Source: Candidatus Doudnabacteria bacterium (GTDB lineage Bacteria > Patescibacteriota > Doudnabacteria > UBA920). Taken from it: DNA of 61,306 nt. Position numbers and translations under genes: made by a program. The stretch lies in assembly GCA_020850635.1 (NCBI GenBank), contig JADZEH010000036.1, forward strand, positions 1 to 61,306, in the 5' to 3' direction. The notes under the pieces were generated by a model. That model saw nothing but the letters and a program-made list of their open reading frames with translations. It did no database searches and was not told where the DNA came from. This document shows, one piece after another, positions 1 through 8,700 of this stretch (the first letter of the stretch is position 1; each line of letters starts with the position of its first letter).

Positions 1-69
1 AAGAAATACATTGAGGAACAAGGAACCCATGAAGAACAGGAAGACAGTACTTTCTTGATCCTGAGTTAA
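1..69 (+). CDS. C-terminal end of an unidentified protein (partial)
   Basis: An open frame runs from the first base of the window to a TAA at 67-69. Its 22 codons give a hydrophilic Glu/Gln-rich tail ending in TFLILS. A hairpin that could terminate transcription follows at 93-122. Nothing in so short a tail identifies a family, and it could be chance, although the frame, stop and hairpin order fits a real gene end. Confidence 0.4.
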   Translation, partial: KKYIEEQGTHEEQEDSTFLILS

Positions 70-92
70 CTTTAAGTTAACACGGTCTCTCA

Positions 93-122
93 AAACCTCT
101 GGACTTCAGTCCAGAGTGGTTT
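93..122. terminator. Convergent terminator hairpin
   Basis: The arms TCTGGAC and GTCCAGA enclose a TTCA loop, and an outer AAACC/GGTTT stem continues across a two-base bulge. It lies between the plus-strand gene end at 69 and the minus-strand gene that ends at 131, so it can serve both. A small palindrome, GTTAAC-TTTAA-GTTAAC, sits just upstream at 65-81. Confidence 0.5.
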
Positions 123-130
123 AGCTATGG

Positions 131-706
131 TTATCGTCCGTAAATTGAGCTGAAATCTTGGAAGTTGATATTTGCTGGTTTTTCAAACAAGCTATCATCA
201 ACTGAAGATTGCTTACAGTTATTTTTGTAAGTTTCAAGTGTCCCAATTAAATCTGTATTTGTAGCTTTGTCAACGTCGCCAGCTCCTTGAGTTTGTTCTT
301 GAGCTTTCTTGGCGGCCTCTTCATCGACTGTGATTGTGAACCCTTGGTTTGGTCCACCAGATGGCCACATATACATGGTTGTGCCAATAAGTAGGAAGTT
401 GCTTGGTGTAGAGGAGCTAGAAGGGTTTTCAATAATCGAGCGCACGCTCTTCCCTTTGACGTAGGAGACAAACTTTTGATTTTGTTCATCAGTGTAACTA
501 CATTCTAAAGTTAATCCTTTAGACATAGCATCTTTGATAGACTCTATTCCATTGCCTAGGGTTTCGCCAAGGCTATTTTGTTCAGACCCCGTTTGGTTAT
601 TACCTGCCAAACTTTTTTCATCTTTGGTAGCAGTGTAGTACATGGCCGCGCCAATAAGTACTACAACAATGGCTAATCCAAGGATGATCTTATTCGTTTT
701 AGTCAT
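131..706 (-). CDS. Membrane-anchored protein of unknown function
   Basis: This is a 191-residue protein. An N-terminal hydrophobic segment at about residues 8-26 (LGLAIVVVLIGAAMYY region) is followed by a Ser/Gln/Asn-rich linker and a soluble extracytoplasmic domain. The domain has two cysteines, one in LECSYTD and one in NNCKQ, that could form a disulfide; it also has a YMWPSGG stretch. It lies 42 bases after the VirD4-like gene but has its own extended -10 promoter, so it is probably transcribed separately as well. I do not recognise a named family. Anchored proteins of this layout are common in CPR genomes. Confidence 0.75.
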   Translation of the reverse strand: MTKTNKIILGLAIVVVLIGAAMYYTATKDEKSLAGNNQTGSEQNSLGETLGNGIESIKDAMSKGLTLECSYTDEQNQKFVSYVKGKSVRSIIENPSSSSTPSNFLLIGTTMYMWPSGGPNQGFTITVDEEAAKKAQEQTQGAGDVDKATNTDLIGTLETYKNNCKQSSVDDSLFEKPANINFQDFSSIYGR

Positions 707-736
707 CTTCGTATTTGCTTAAGTATTATTAAACAT

Positions 737-745
737 AGTATATCA
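737..745 (-). promoter_or_regulatory. Extended -10 promoter for the gene at 131-706
   Basis: On the minus strand the motif TGATATACT (TGn plus TATACT, -10 at 737-742) lies about 30 bases upstream of the ATG at 706. It matches the extended -10 form seen repeatedly in this window. No clear -35 box is visible. Confidence 0.5.
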
Positions 746-748
746 TAT

Positions 749-2026
749 TTACGCGAGGGCGTTGGCAATGACGGCTTCGGTCAATGTTTTGGGTTGACCA
801 TAAGCTACTTGGCTTAGTTTGGTGATGATATCTTTGGTCGCAGGGGTTGGGGCTGTTTGTTCTGGCAAGCTAATCCCCGAAAAAGGTACGCTAGTTTTGC
901 CATTAATCATGAGTTTGATGTAAAAATTGAATCGTTCAAGATTAAGAAAATCTTCCTTCGTAAATGGTTCGAACTCTCGAGCTAGTCGTTCTGCATCTTC
1001 CATTCCTAAACCAAAACACATAAACGTCCCGACGTTACCCAGGATCGCATCCTGAAATTTTTTAGGAAGTTGGGCAAAATACTGATTTGTTAGATGAAGT
1101 CCTAGTCCGTATTTGCGTGATTCAGAGAGCATTGAAACAAAAGTGTCTGTAAGTAAATTTTGGAATTCATCCACATAAAGGTAAAATGGATAGCGATCTT
1201 TGGTTTCAAGATTTGCGCGTTGAAGTACGGCCGCATTGATTTTAGCTACGGCAATAAGGCCAAGCATTTGCGAGTTGAGATCACCAATTTTCCCTTTTGA
1301 TAAGTTAATTAAAACAATTTTCTCTTGAGCGATTGCATCTGCAAAGTGAAAAGCGTTTTTTCTCTGGCCAATAACGTTGCGCATTAGTTCGTTGTTGAGA
1401 AAATGGCCAAACTTTGAACTAAAGTAGTTCAGCATCTCTGATTTATGGAAATCGCTGGTCGCAGCCATTTGTTTGCTCCAAAATTCTTGGATCATGGGAT
1501 CAGTAACATACTTGCGTTTTGACAGTTCAAATTTACGATCAATAAAAAGTTTAGGAATTTCTAAAAGACTTCCACCTTCAGGACCTGCCATAACCGTAAG
1601 CGCTGCATTCCTCAACCAGTGCTCAAATTGGGGACCAATGATCCCAGTATTTTCTGGGTCAAAAAGTTTGTAAAAAATTTGAATACACTCAGAAACTAGA
1701 AAGTCTTTTTCAGATTCATTGCGAGCTTCAAGCAAGTTAAAGCCTAGTGGATAGTTGGTATCGCTAGGGTCAAACAAGATGACATCCTCTAAGCGGCTGG
1801 CGGGAATTCTTTGGAGTAGCCAATCAATTGATTCACCATGAGGATCGATGAAGCACACGCCGTGTCCGTTATTAATGTCTTGCAAGCACATGTTTTGAAA
1901 TACGGTGGATTTTCCGACACCGGTTTTACCAAGCATATACATATGACGAAGACGGTCTGCGTCGTTAAATGCAATTGTGGTTGTTTTGCCTCTGTATTCG
2001 TTTTTACCGAGAATGACTGTTGCCAT
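749..2026 (-). CDS. VirD4/TraG-like coupling-type ATPase
   Basis: This 425-residue P-loop ATPase belongs to the VirD4/TraD/TraG and HerA-FtsK superfamily, whose members bring DNA or protein substrates to a type IV secretion channel. The Walker A motif GKTGVGKST is at residues 33-41, CFIDPHGES follows at about 58-66, and the Walker B motif YLYVDEFQN is at about 282-290. A Q-rich sensor-like region (LHLTNQYFAQLP) follows. No N-terminal membrane segments are present, so it is a soluble form. It is the last gene of a four-gene minus-strand operon behind a riboswitch-like leader, and its start overlaps the upstream 87-residue gene by 23 bases. It lies about 46 kb from the VirB4-like gene. Substrate transport is inferred from the family. 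Confidence 0.85.
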   Translation of the reverse strand: MATVILGKNEYRGKTTTIAFNDADRLRHMYMLGKTGVGKSTVFQNMCLQDINNGHGVCFIDPHGESIDWLLQRIPASRLEDVILFDPSDTNYPLGFNLLEARNESEKDFLVSECIQIFYKLFDPENTGIIGPQFEHWLRNAALTVMAGPEGGSLLEIPKLFIDRKFELSKRKYVTDPMIQEFWSKQMAATSDFHKSEMLNYFSSKFGHFLNNELMRNVIGQRKNAFHFADAIAQEKIVLINLSKGKIGDLNSQMLGLIAVAKINAAVLQRANLETKDRYPFYLYVDEFQNLLTDTFVSMLSESRKYGLGLHLTNQYFAQLPKKFQDAILGNVGTFMCFGLGMEDAERLAREFEPFTKEDFLNLERFNFYIKLMINGKTSVPFSGISLPEQTAPTPATKDIITKLSQVAYGQPKTLTEAVIANALA

Positions 2027-2267
2027 GATAGGATTTTAAGAATTTTTGTTCAAAGAATTGGGGATCGAGTATAAAAGAATATTGATCGTGATCTTGCTTC
2101 TTAGTAAAAGCTATATTTAACAACGCTTCTAAGGTCTTCTTTTCTGCTTGTAGTTTTTCCGCAATGATATAGTAGAACTTCAAACTAATTTTAGCCTTAA
2201 GTGAATCAAGGCTTTGCAAGCGTTGCGAATACAGTTCGTCTATTTGCTTTTGAGTTAATTTCGTCAT
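2004..2267 (-). CDS. Small helical protein of unknown function
   Basis: This 87-residue charged protein has predicted helices (TQKQIDELYSQRLQSL and a KLQAEKKTLEALLN segment). Its ATG overlaps the TAA of the upstream AAA+ gene in a TAATG arrangement, and its end overlaps the start of the VirD4-like ATPase by 23 bases. That implies translational coupling and a shared function, perhaps as an adaptor between the two ATPases (inference). No family was recognised. Confidence 0.75.
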   Translation of the reverse strand: MTKLTQKQIDELYSQRLQSLDSLKAKISLKFYYIIAEKLQAEKKTLEALLNIAFTKKQDHDQYSFILDPQFFEQKFLKSYHGNSHSR

Positions 2268-3901
2268 TATTGCAGTAATGCTTTAGTAATAAGAGTTTCG
2301 CATGTTGTTTCAACAAAACGCTTCACTGGTCGGGCGCCAAAACGAGGGTCGGAAAGTTCAGCAACTTTTCTAGAGAGAATGGTGGAATCAAGATTAAATG
2401 AGATATGATGTTTCTTAACACGCTCTTCAATTTTGCTAATTTCTAGTCGGGCAATATCGAGTAAGTTAGTAGTTGTCAGTGGTTTGAATATCAGGATTGC
2501 ATCGAAGCGGTTAAGAAATTCTATACGGAAATGTTTTGATAATACAGGGATAACTTGTTGTTCAATAAACTCTGGTGAGTTTATGTCGTGCCCTGAGTTA
2601 AAGCCGGTGATGATTTCAGGTACGCCAATGTTCGAGGTGGCCATAACAATCGTTTGAGTGAAATCAACAGTTTCGCTTTTGCCCGAAGTTAAACGGCCGT
2701 CATCAAGAACTTGCAAAAATATATCAAAAATCTTTGGATGAGCTTTTTCGATTTCATCGAGCAAAATTAAACTGTATGGTTCTTGGATAACAGGGTCAGT
2801 GAGCCCGCCACCAGCGTCATAGCCGACGTAGCCAGGAGGCGCGCCAATCAGTCGTTGGGCAGAATGTTCTTGGCCGAACTCCGACATATCAAAACGTAAA
2901 AAGTTTTCTTTTTTCCCAAAAACCTTCTCTGCTAACAGTTTAGCGGTTTCAGTTTTACCTACACCAGAAGGACCTAGTACTAAGAATGAACCGAGCGGAC
3001 GATTGGGATTCTTTAATCCGAGTTTGGCACGTTGAATAGTGGTGGTGATAGTTTTAAGGGCGGAATCTTGGCCTATGATTCGTGCGTTAAGTTCTGGTTC
3101 TAATTTTTTTAGTAACTCAATCTCGTTGGCTTCTAATTGGCTAACAGGAATCCCAGTTTTGTCCGCAATGACTTGATAGACGTCGTGTTCGGTAACTTCT
3201 CGTTTATGAACCGCAGCCAAGGCCAAAACTTCATCGAGAATGGTAATGGCGCTGTGAGGTAATTGACCAAGGTTTGAAAACTTTTCACAAAGCGTCACAA
3301 TTAGTTCCAATGATTTTTTTGACACACTTTGTTTACTAGATGAAAGTTGTCTGATTTTTGCAGAGAGGATATTAACGTATTCAGTTATTGTTTGCTTTTT
3401 TAAAGCAATGGTTTCAAAATTGTTGGCGAATCCCGGGTCTTGTTCAATCATCCAGGTTTGTTCTTGAAGAGTCGCGGTAATTAAAACTCGAATTTTGTTT
3501 TGCGATAATACCGCTTTTAGTAGGGACGACATGTGCTGCAAAACAACCGGCTTGTTATAAACTAACGCGCCAAAGTCATCAATGATCAGTAAACATTCAG
3601 GGAGTCTTTCAAAAGCTTCTTGAAAGCGGGGGAGGGTGGTAGTTTGAAGACCATAAAAACTTTCACTGTCTATTTCGACAATCCCAAAGTTACTATTTGT
3701 GTTTTGCATGGCCCAGCCCCGAATAAACGCGGTTTTACCAATCCCGCGTGGTCCTGTGACAATGATATTGTTTTGAAGATTACGATTAACAATACGTGAT
3801 AGTCTTTGAGATTCTTCAACTCTTCCGACAATTGGAAATAAACGAAGTTTTAGCGTTTCGAGTTTCAAGTCGTAGTATGAAATTTTGTTTTGAGTGCTCA
3901 T
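2267..3901 (-). CDS. ClpA/ClpB-like double AAA+ ATPase
   Basis: This 544-residue protein has two nucleotide-binding modules. The first has Walker A TGPRGIGKTA (residues 49-58) and Walker B CLLIIDDFG (about 103-111). The second has Walker A GPSGVGKTE (about 309-317), Walker B LILLDEIEKAHP (about 377-388) and the Clp-type C-terminal small domain (RFGARPVKRFVE near the end). It lacks the Clp N-terminal domain and a long middle domain, so it is much shorter than ClpA or ClpB (750-860 residues). The first module is ORC/STAND-like rather than a canonical Clp D1. A hexameric unfoldase or remodelling role is expected from the family. It starts 6 bases after the acidic protein gene and is coupled by TAATG to the next gene. 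The partnership with a VirD4-like ATPase is unusual. Confidence 0.85.
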   Translation of the reverse strand: MSTQNKISYYDLKLETLKLRLFPIVGRVEESQRLSRIVNRNLQNNIIVTGPRGIGKTAFIRGWAMQNTNSNFGIVEIDSESFYGLQTTTLPRFQEAFERLPECLLIIDDFGALVYNKPVVLQHMSSLLKAVLSQNKIRVLITATLQEQTWMIEQDPGFANNFETIALKKQTITEYVNILSAKIRQLSSSKQSVSKKSLELIVTLCEKFSNLGQLPHSAITILDEVLALAAVHKREVTEHDVYQVIADKTGIPVSQLEANEIELLKKLEPELNARIIGQDSALKTITTTIQRAKLGLKNPNRPLGSFLVLGPSGVGKTETAKLLAEKVFGKKENFLRFDMSEFGQEHSAQRLIGAPPGYVGYDAGGGLTDPVIQEPYSLILLDEIEKAHPKIFDIFLQVLDDGRLTSGKSETVDFTQTIVMATSNIGVPEIITGFNSGHDINSPEFIEQQVIPVLSKHFRIEFLNRFDAILIFKPLTTTNLLDIARLEISKIEERVKKHHISFNLDSTILSRKVAELSDPRFGARPVKRFVETTCETLITKALLQ

Positions 3902-3907
3902 ACGGTT

Positions 3908-4621
3908 TTAGGCTTGTGATTCAGTAATTACTTTCGCACGTTCTGGTATGATTGGATCTGTGTCTTGTGAAGCTGGGGAATCAAAGACAATTTGAATTCC
4001 TGTGTCTGCTGCAATTTGTCGTGCTTCTTTTTGAAATTGAGAACTTGTTTCTACGTAGGTAGCGGGTTCTACAGAGTAGTGCAAGGCTTCATTACCACGC
4101 CCAGCTCGGGATTCATGAGTCGCAACGTTATCTTCGTTTTGTAAGTCTAGGTTTTCAAAACTAGTTTCGCCGTTTTCGTAAAAATCTTCAAACTTTTCAA
4201 AATTTGATTCTGGTTTTTCTGGAGCGTCTTCGATAACCCCACTTGGACCAGATTCATATATTGTTAAAGTGACCAAGCCATTTTCAATGCTATATCTTGC
4301 TAAGCATTCTACTTGTTTTTGAACATCGGTAAATTTTGAATCATAAGAACCGTGTTCGTATAGTGATGAGATGATAGCTTCAGCTCCTCCAAATGTTTGA
4401 GCTTCTCCATTTAAAAAGAGCACGTTGTTATCGACATATCCAAAATGCTTATCACTTACTTTCCATTCAGGTCCAACATAAGGTTCGTTTGATAAAGTGT
4501 TTTCGTCAGTACCATAATTTTCATTCTCAAACAAAATTCCAGATTCAAAATCATCGTAACCACTTTCGATCAAGTCGGGGTTAAATGAGTCTGTTTCAAT
4601 TGCTGTACTTAAGCTTTCCAT
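3908..4621 (-). CDS. Acidic protein of unknown function, first gene of the riboswitch-led operon
   Basis: This 237-residue protein is strongly acidic, rich in Glu, Asp, Ser and Asn, with no signal peptide or membrane segment. A low-complexity region at about residues 125-190 is followed by a better-conserved-looking C-terminal part (ETSSQFQKEARQIAADTG). Its ATG at 4621 is 7 bases after the terminator hairpin and T-run of the leader, so it is the first gene that the switch would control. It could be an adaptor or substrate for the AAA+ ATPase that follows (inference). No family was recognised. Confidence 0.75.
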   Translation of the reverse strand: MESLSTAIETDSFNPDLIESGYDDFESGILFENENYGTDENTLSNEPYVGPEWKVSDKHFGYVDNNVLFLNGEAQTFGGAEAIISSLYEHGSYDSKFTDVQKQVECLARYSIENGLVTLTIYESGPSGVIEDAPEKPESNFEKFEDFYENGETSFENLDLQNEDNVATHESRAGRGNEALHYSVEPATYVETSSQFQKEARQIAADTGIQIVFDSPASQDTDPIIPERAKVITESQA

Positions 4622-4790
4622 AAAATAAAAATCGTCTCCGAGAAAGAAAGACGACGAATGCGTTCCTGCTCGGGAGTTTATATACCAGTTAGCGACCCGG
4701 CTCGCCTCTATATAATAGAGGATTACGGTTGCGGCACAGCTCTAGAATTTCACTAGAATTCCCTAACGGGTAGTTTTGGTTTTTAAAGGT
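4622..4790 (-). promoter_or_regulatory. Cobalamin-type riboswitch-like leader with attenuator terminator
   Basis: Read on the minus strand, the leader carries hallmarks of the cobalamin riboswitch core. GGGAA is followed by the P5-like hairpin CTAG-TGAAATT-CTAG (the family usually shows CCGG-TGAAAAT-CCGG), then GCTGTGCCGCAACCGTAA (the family usually shows GCGGTCCCGCCACTGTAA), then a CCTCTA/TAGAGG hairpin and GAGCCGGG. Outer helices ACCA/TGGT and CCCG/CGGG enclose the core. Downstream, a terminator (TCGTCT at 4654-4649, AGACGA at 4637-4632, T-run 4631-4622) ends just before the ATG. The segment CTCCCGAG (4676-4669) can pair with CTCGGAG (4642-4636) on the terminator arm, which gives an antiterminator. 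The fold was worked out by eye; the ligand is inferred. Confidence 0.7.
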
Positions 4791-4796
4791 ATTACT

Positions 4797-4824
4797 ATTG
4801 TATCAAGCTTTGTATAGATGTCAA
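4797..4824 (-). promoter_or_regulatory. Promoter of the riboswitch-led operon
   Basis: On the minus strand, TTGACA (4824-4819), a 16-base spacer and TACAAT (4802-4797, with the TG extension TGATACAAT) predict a start near 4790. This gives a leader of about 168 bases that is independent of the PaaX/Cas2-like gene ending at 4835. Confidence 0.7.
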
Positions 4825-4834
4825 AACTAATTGC

Positions 4835-5314
4835 CTATTTGGCAAACATTTTTTCAAGATCGTCAGTAAAATTAATGTCTTTGGTCTTAATAAGTCTAAC
4901 AAAGTAGTGGTTAGCGAGTTCATTTAGTTCCAGTTCAATTTCTGGATCAATAATATACGGTGAGATCCAAATACTATTTTGCCACTTCTTAAATCCTAAT
5001 GATTCAAGCTTAGTTCGCAATACTGTTCTTACATAACGCTTTTTTTCGGGGATATCAAAGATGATAATTTTCCAAATACCATCCTTTTTTGGAAAAAATT
5101 TGTGGATAAGTTGCCTGCCTGCTTGGGCCAAAGTGTATCGTTCTCCGTCTACCGTTAAGAGCTCTTGTTGTACAAGGCGGTAGATTGTGTTGTAAATTTC
5201 TTTTTTACTTTTCGCTTGAATATGGTCTTTATAGATTTCGTGCAACATTCTTTCTTCATTATTCTCAAATGAATGAAGGATAAGACGAGACAGTGATGAT
5301 AGTGTTCTAGCCAT
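4835..5314 (-). CDS. PaaX/Cas2-like transcriptional regulator
   Basis: This 159-residue protein has an N-terminal winged-helix region (residues 1-75, including SKKEIYNTIYRLVQQELL and ERYTLAQAGRQL). A Cas2-like ferredoxin domain follows, marked by WKIIIFDIPEKKRYVR, LRTKLESLGFKKWQNSIWISPY and a final LIKTKDI strand. This layout is the PaaX central and C-terminal arrangement that is widespread in CPR genomes and often misannotated as Cas2. No CRISPR array or other cas gene is present, so a transcriptional repressor role is favoured. It lies directly upstream of the riboswitch-led operon but is separated from it by a dedicated promoter. The target is unknown. Confidence 0.75.
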   Translation of the reverse strand: MARTLSSLSRLILHSFENNEERMLHEIYKDHIQAKSKKEIYNTIYRLVQQELLTVDGERYTLAQAGRQLIHKFFPKKDGIWKIIIFDIPEKKRYVRTVLRTKLESLGFKKWQNSIWISPYIIDPEIELELNELANHYFVRLIKTKDINFTDDLEKMFAK

Positions 5315-5778
5315 ACGATTTTAGGTAAAGAATTATAAGTTAAATATACTCTATTCAAAGAATTTACGTCAAATATAAAAAGTTGTACGAAGAGAGTTAA
5401 GAGGTAAAATTTTTTAAGGGAAGTTTCCTTGTAATATACCATCGTCTCTAATTAATATTGAGAATCAGAATGATACTTTTAATTTGAAACAAATTTGCAA
5501 AATTAACTGTTAAGTAGCTTTCTATAAAAGACGAAGTGCAAAAATTAAAATTGATTACATACGTCGAAATTCTATTGATTTTGGCTTATATTTGTATGAA
5601 ACTGCCTTTTAATTTTTCTATAAATAATAATCTAAATTTTCTCAAGAAATTTTGATGAACAGCCAAATAATTATCTAGAAAAACAATCGAAAAATTATAA
5701 AAACGACTTTATACGCAGGCGTTGCTATACTTTTTATAGGAGATATCGCTCATCCGAAATTAGAAAATCAGACTTACT
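5315..5778. other. AT-rich intergenic region with promoters for both neighbours
   Basis: This 464-base stretch holds no convincing gene. A minus-strand TATAAT at 5337-5332 lies 17 bases before the regulator's ATG. On the plus strand TATACT at 5726-5731 lies about 48 bases before the TTG start of the giant surface protein. The middle is very A/T-rich, with no repeat or strong hairpin that I can see. Confidence 0.5.
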
Positions 5779-8700
5779 TTGAACGAAAATCAAGACAAAA
5801 TTTTATCACTAGCACAAGCAAGTAAACAAACCGGATATCATCAAGATTATCTGGGTTATTTATGTCGTACAGGTAAACTCGAAGGACAAAAAGTGGGACG
5901 TAACTGGATCACAACTGATAAGGCTGTTAAGACATTAATGGGAGAGCAAGTTGAAGATGTTGTTATTACAGAAAAAATTCCGGTACGAGTTGTTTCAAAA
6001 CCGATTATTAAAAGCACTAACACAAGAGATTTAAATGACACTTCCAGTGTTCTTGCTTTTGCTTCGATTGAGGTTAAAGGCTTACCAATTCGACTTCGTG
6101 CAGTGAATAGTCCAAGCTCTCATAGCTTGGTGAGTCATGCGGAAATTGCGATTGTTTCAAAAACAATTAGTTCGCTTCGTTTGCAAGTTTCTTCACTAAT
6201 GGACCAAGTGCGAATGTTAACAGCAACTTTAGTCGGTCAACAAGTTATTGCTAATAATGTATTTCCTTCGCAGTTGTATGGTCATTCACAAAAGTTTTCA
6301 TCAACGATCCCGTTAACCTCTCATCTAAGTTCAAATGAACAGGTGCCATCATTTTCCATGCTCGGTGCAGTAGACGAAAAAAAGATTATCAAAAGTTTTT
6401 CTACGCCTCGATATGACAATTCGGTAGTAATTATCTTAGCTTCAATTCTCATAGCTTTAGTTGGAAGTGCTTTTCTAATTAAAGGAAATTTGTTTGGTAC
6501 AAGTACAACTTTATATAGCTTGTACATTTCGAATGATGAAAATATATCTAGTTCGGAAATAACTGACCCAGCTACAACCCAAGTTGTATTTTTGACAGAT
6601 AAAGATGAGCAGGGACAAGTGTTGGGAGTTAGTACCGAAGTGTCAAGACGCTTAACTCCTGCTGAGAACAACGAAGAGTATTTGGATGATTTAATTATGC
6701 AGAATTTAGTAACTGCCGAATCTTTTGGTTTCTTTAGTGGTTCTGCAAAAAGAGCCTTTACAAATATTGTTAATAGGCAGGTCCCGTCTCTTGCAAGTTC
6801 TGATATTACTTCGCTCACAGCTGGCACACTTGCAGTAAACGGAAACGCGACCGTTACTGGAAATTTGGCGGTTACAGGAACCATTGATCCAGGCTTTACC
6901 GACGGATCGGTGGTATTTCAAGGAGCTTCTGGTCTTGCTCAGGATAATGCCAATTTTTATTGGGACGAAACCCAAGAGAGCTTAGGTATTGGTACTGCGG
7001 ACCCTAGCGCTAAAATTGCAGTTGCGGGATCTTCAGGTATTGGTACTGGAAACATTACTTCTTCATCTGGTACTAGCGTTACTGGTACAGGAACTTCGTT
7101 TACAACTGAACTCGAAGTTGGTGATCAAATCACAGTGAATGGTCAAGCAAGAATAGTCGCAAGTATTAGCACGGACACGGCTTTGACAACAACAGTTGCT
7201 TTTGATCCCGCTTTAACAACGACACCAAATGTTGAGTATGTAAACACTGCAACAACAAATACGGGCAGTACAGAAGCTAATACGCTGTCTTGGAATCACA
7301 CCACTGATTCAACTGTTGAAAATCGATTGTTAATTGTTGCAATAGCTGTTCATAAAAATACTGCCTTAGCTATTCCGACAGTGGCTTCTGTGACTTATGG
7401 TTCACAGACAATGACACAAAGCGACAGTACAAGTGGTACAAATGTCGGAATAAGGTACTATCGTTTAGTTGCTCCCGAAGTAGGGACTAAACAAATAACC
7501 GTAACTCTTAGTTCAAGTGCCACAGCTCGTATGGTTGGCCAGTCTATTTTAATGGCCAATGTTAATCAGGCTACACCTTTTGGTAACAATGCTAGTGGCG
7601 GAGGAACTGCAGAGACTGCTGGTGGTTATGGCTACGGACCAACAACGCGATACGGAGCCGTTTCAGCAGTATCCTTAAATGGAAATATTACAGCAGATTA
7701 TGATGAAGACGGTTCGCTTTCAGGTTCGGGGCCAAGCGTAGAACTAGGCAATCTTAGCAGTGGCTCCACCTCAGATGATGTTAGGCTCCTTGTTGGGTTT
7801 ACTCACACCAACACCCTTCTTTTCCCAGGTTTTTATATAGGTTACAGTACTTGGGAACTTAGTGCCCAAACTGGTTATGTTATTATATCTCCTTCAATAG
7901 TTAACGCCGAAACTGCGACTGGTGCCTTCACTTATCGCTCAAATCTACTTTCAGTAAAAGACTCGGGTGATTACGAACAAATTTTATTCCTTGCCGATGG
8001 TTCCGCGAATTTTCATAACGGAATAACGGTAGATTTAACAGGTGGTTCTAATACTTACGCCGCATTGTTTAATGGTGGTTTTGTTGGTATCGGTACGACA
8101 ACACCAACCAACGAGCTTTCGTTAACGGGCGACGCAGATTTTTCAGGAACGCTTGGTGTTGATGGTGGCGCAGTTGACCCTAACATCGGGATTAATATAG
8201 AGAGCTCAGCGGCTTACGGTGGTGGTGGTGTTTACAAATATGGTGTCTCAGTTGATTTAGAGGCTACAGATACTTCACATGTAATTGCTGGAAGCTTTAG
8301 TGCCAGTAGTACAACTTCTGATGGTCTCCCTGATCACCCTATATTAGTTGGGATGTCGGGGGCAGTTTATCATACCGGTACTGGAAGAATTGATGTGGGT
8401 GAGGGTTTTGCAGGTGTTGTTCAAAACGCTGGGGGTGGATGGATGAATGAAGCTTACGGAGCGTTTAGTCAGATTCTTAATTCTGGTGCCTCGTCATATA
8501 TTAATACAAGTCATGGGGTTTATTCTGATACTGTGAATACCTCGAGTACGACGGCCATAACTACAGCGTCTGCTTTTGAAGGGAAAATTCGAACTTTATC
8601 GGGTGGAACAGCCGGTTATACTACTGCTATCGGTTTGAATCTTTCTAACTGGAGTACTCCTGGTGCTACCGTGGGAACTAGCTATGGTATTTACATGGAT

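Noticed and set aside
4835-5314. A cas2 gene and possible CRISPR locus
   Set aside because: The winged helix plus ferredoxin plan is that of PaaX-type regulators; no repeat-spacer array and no other cas gene occur in the window.
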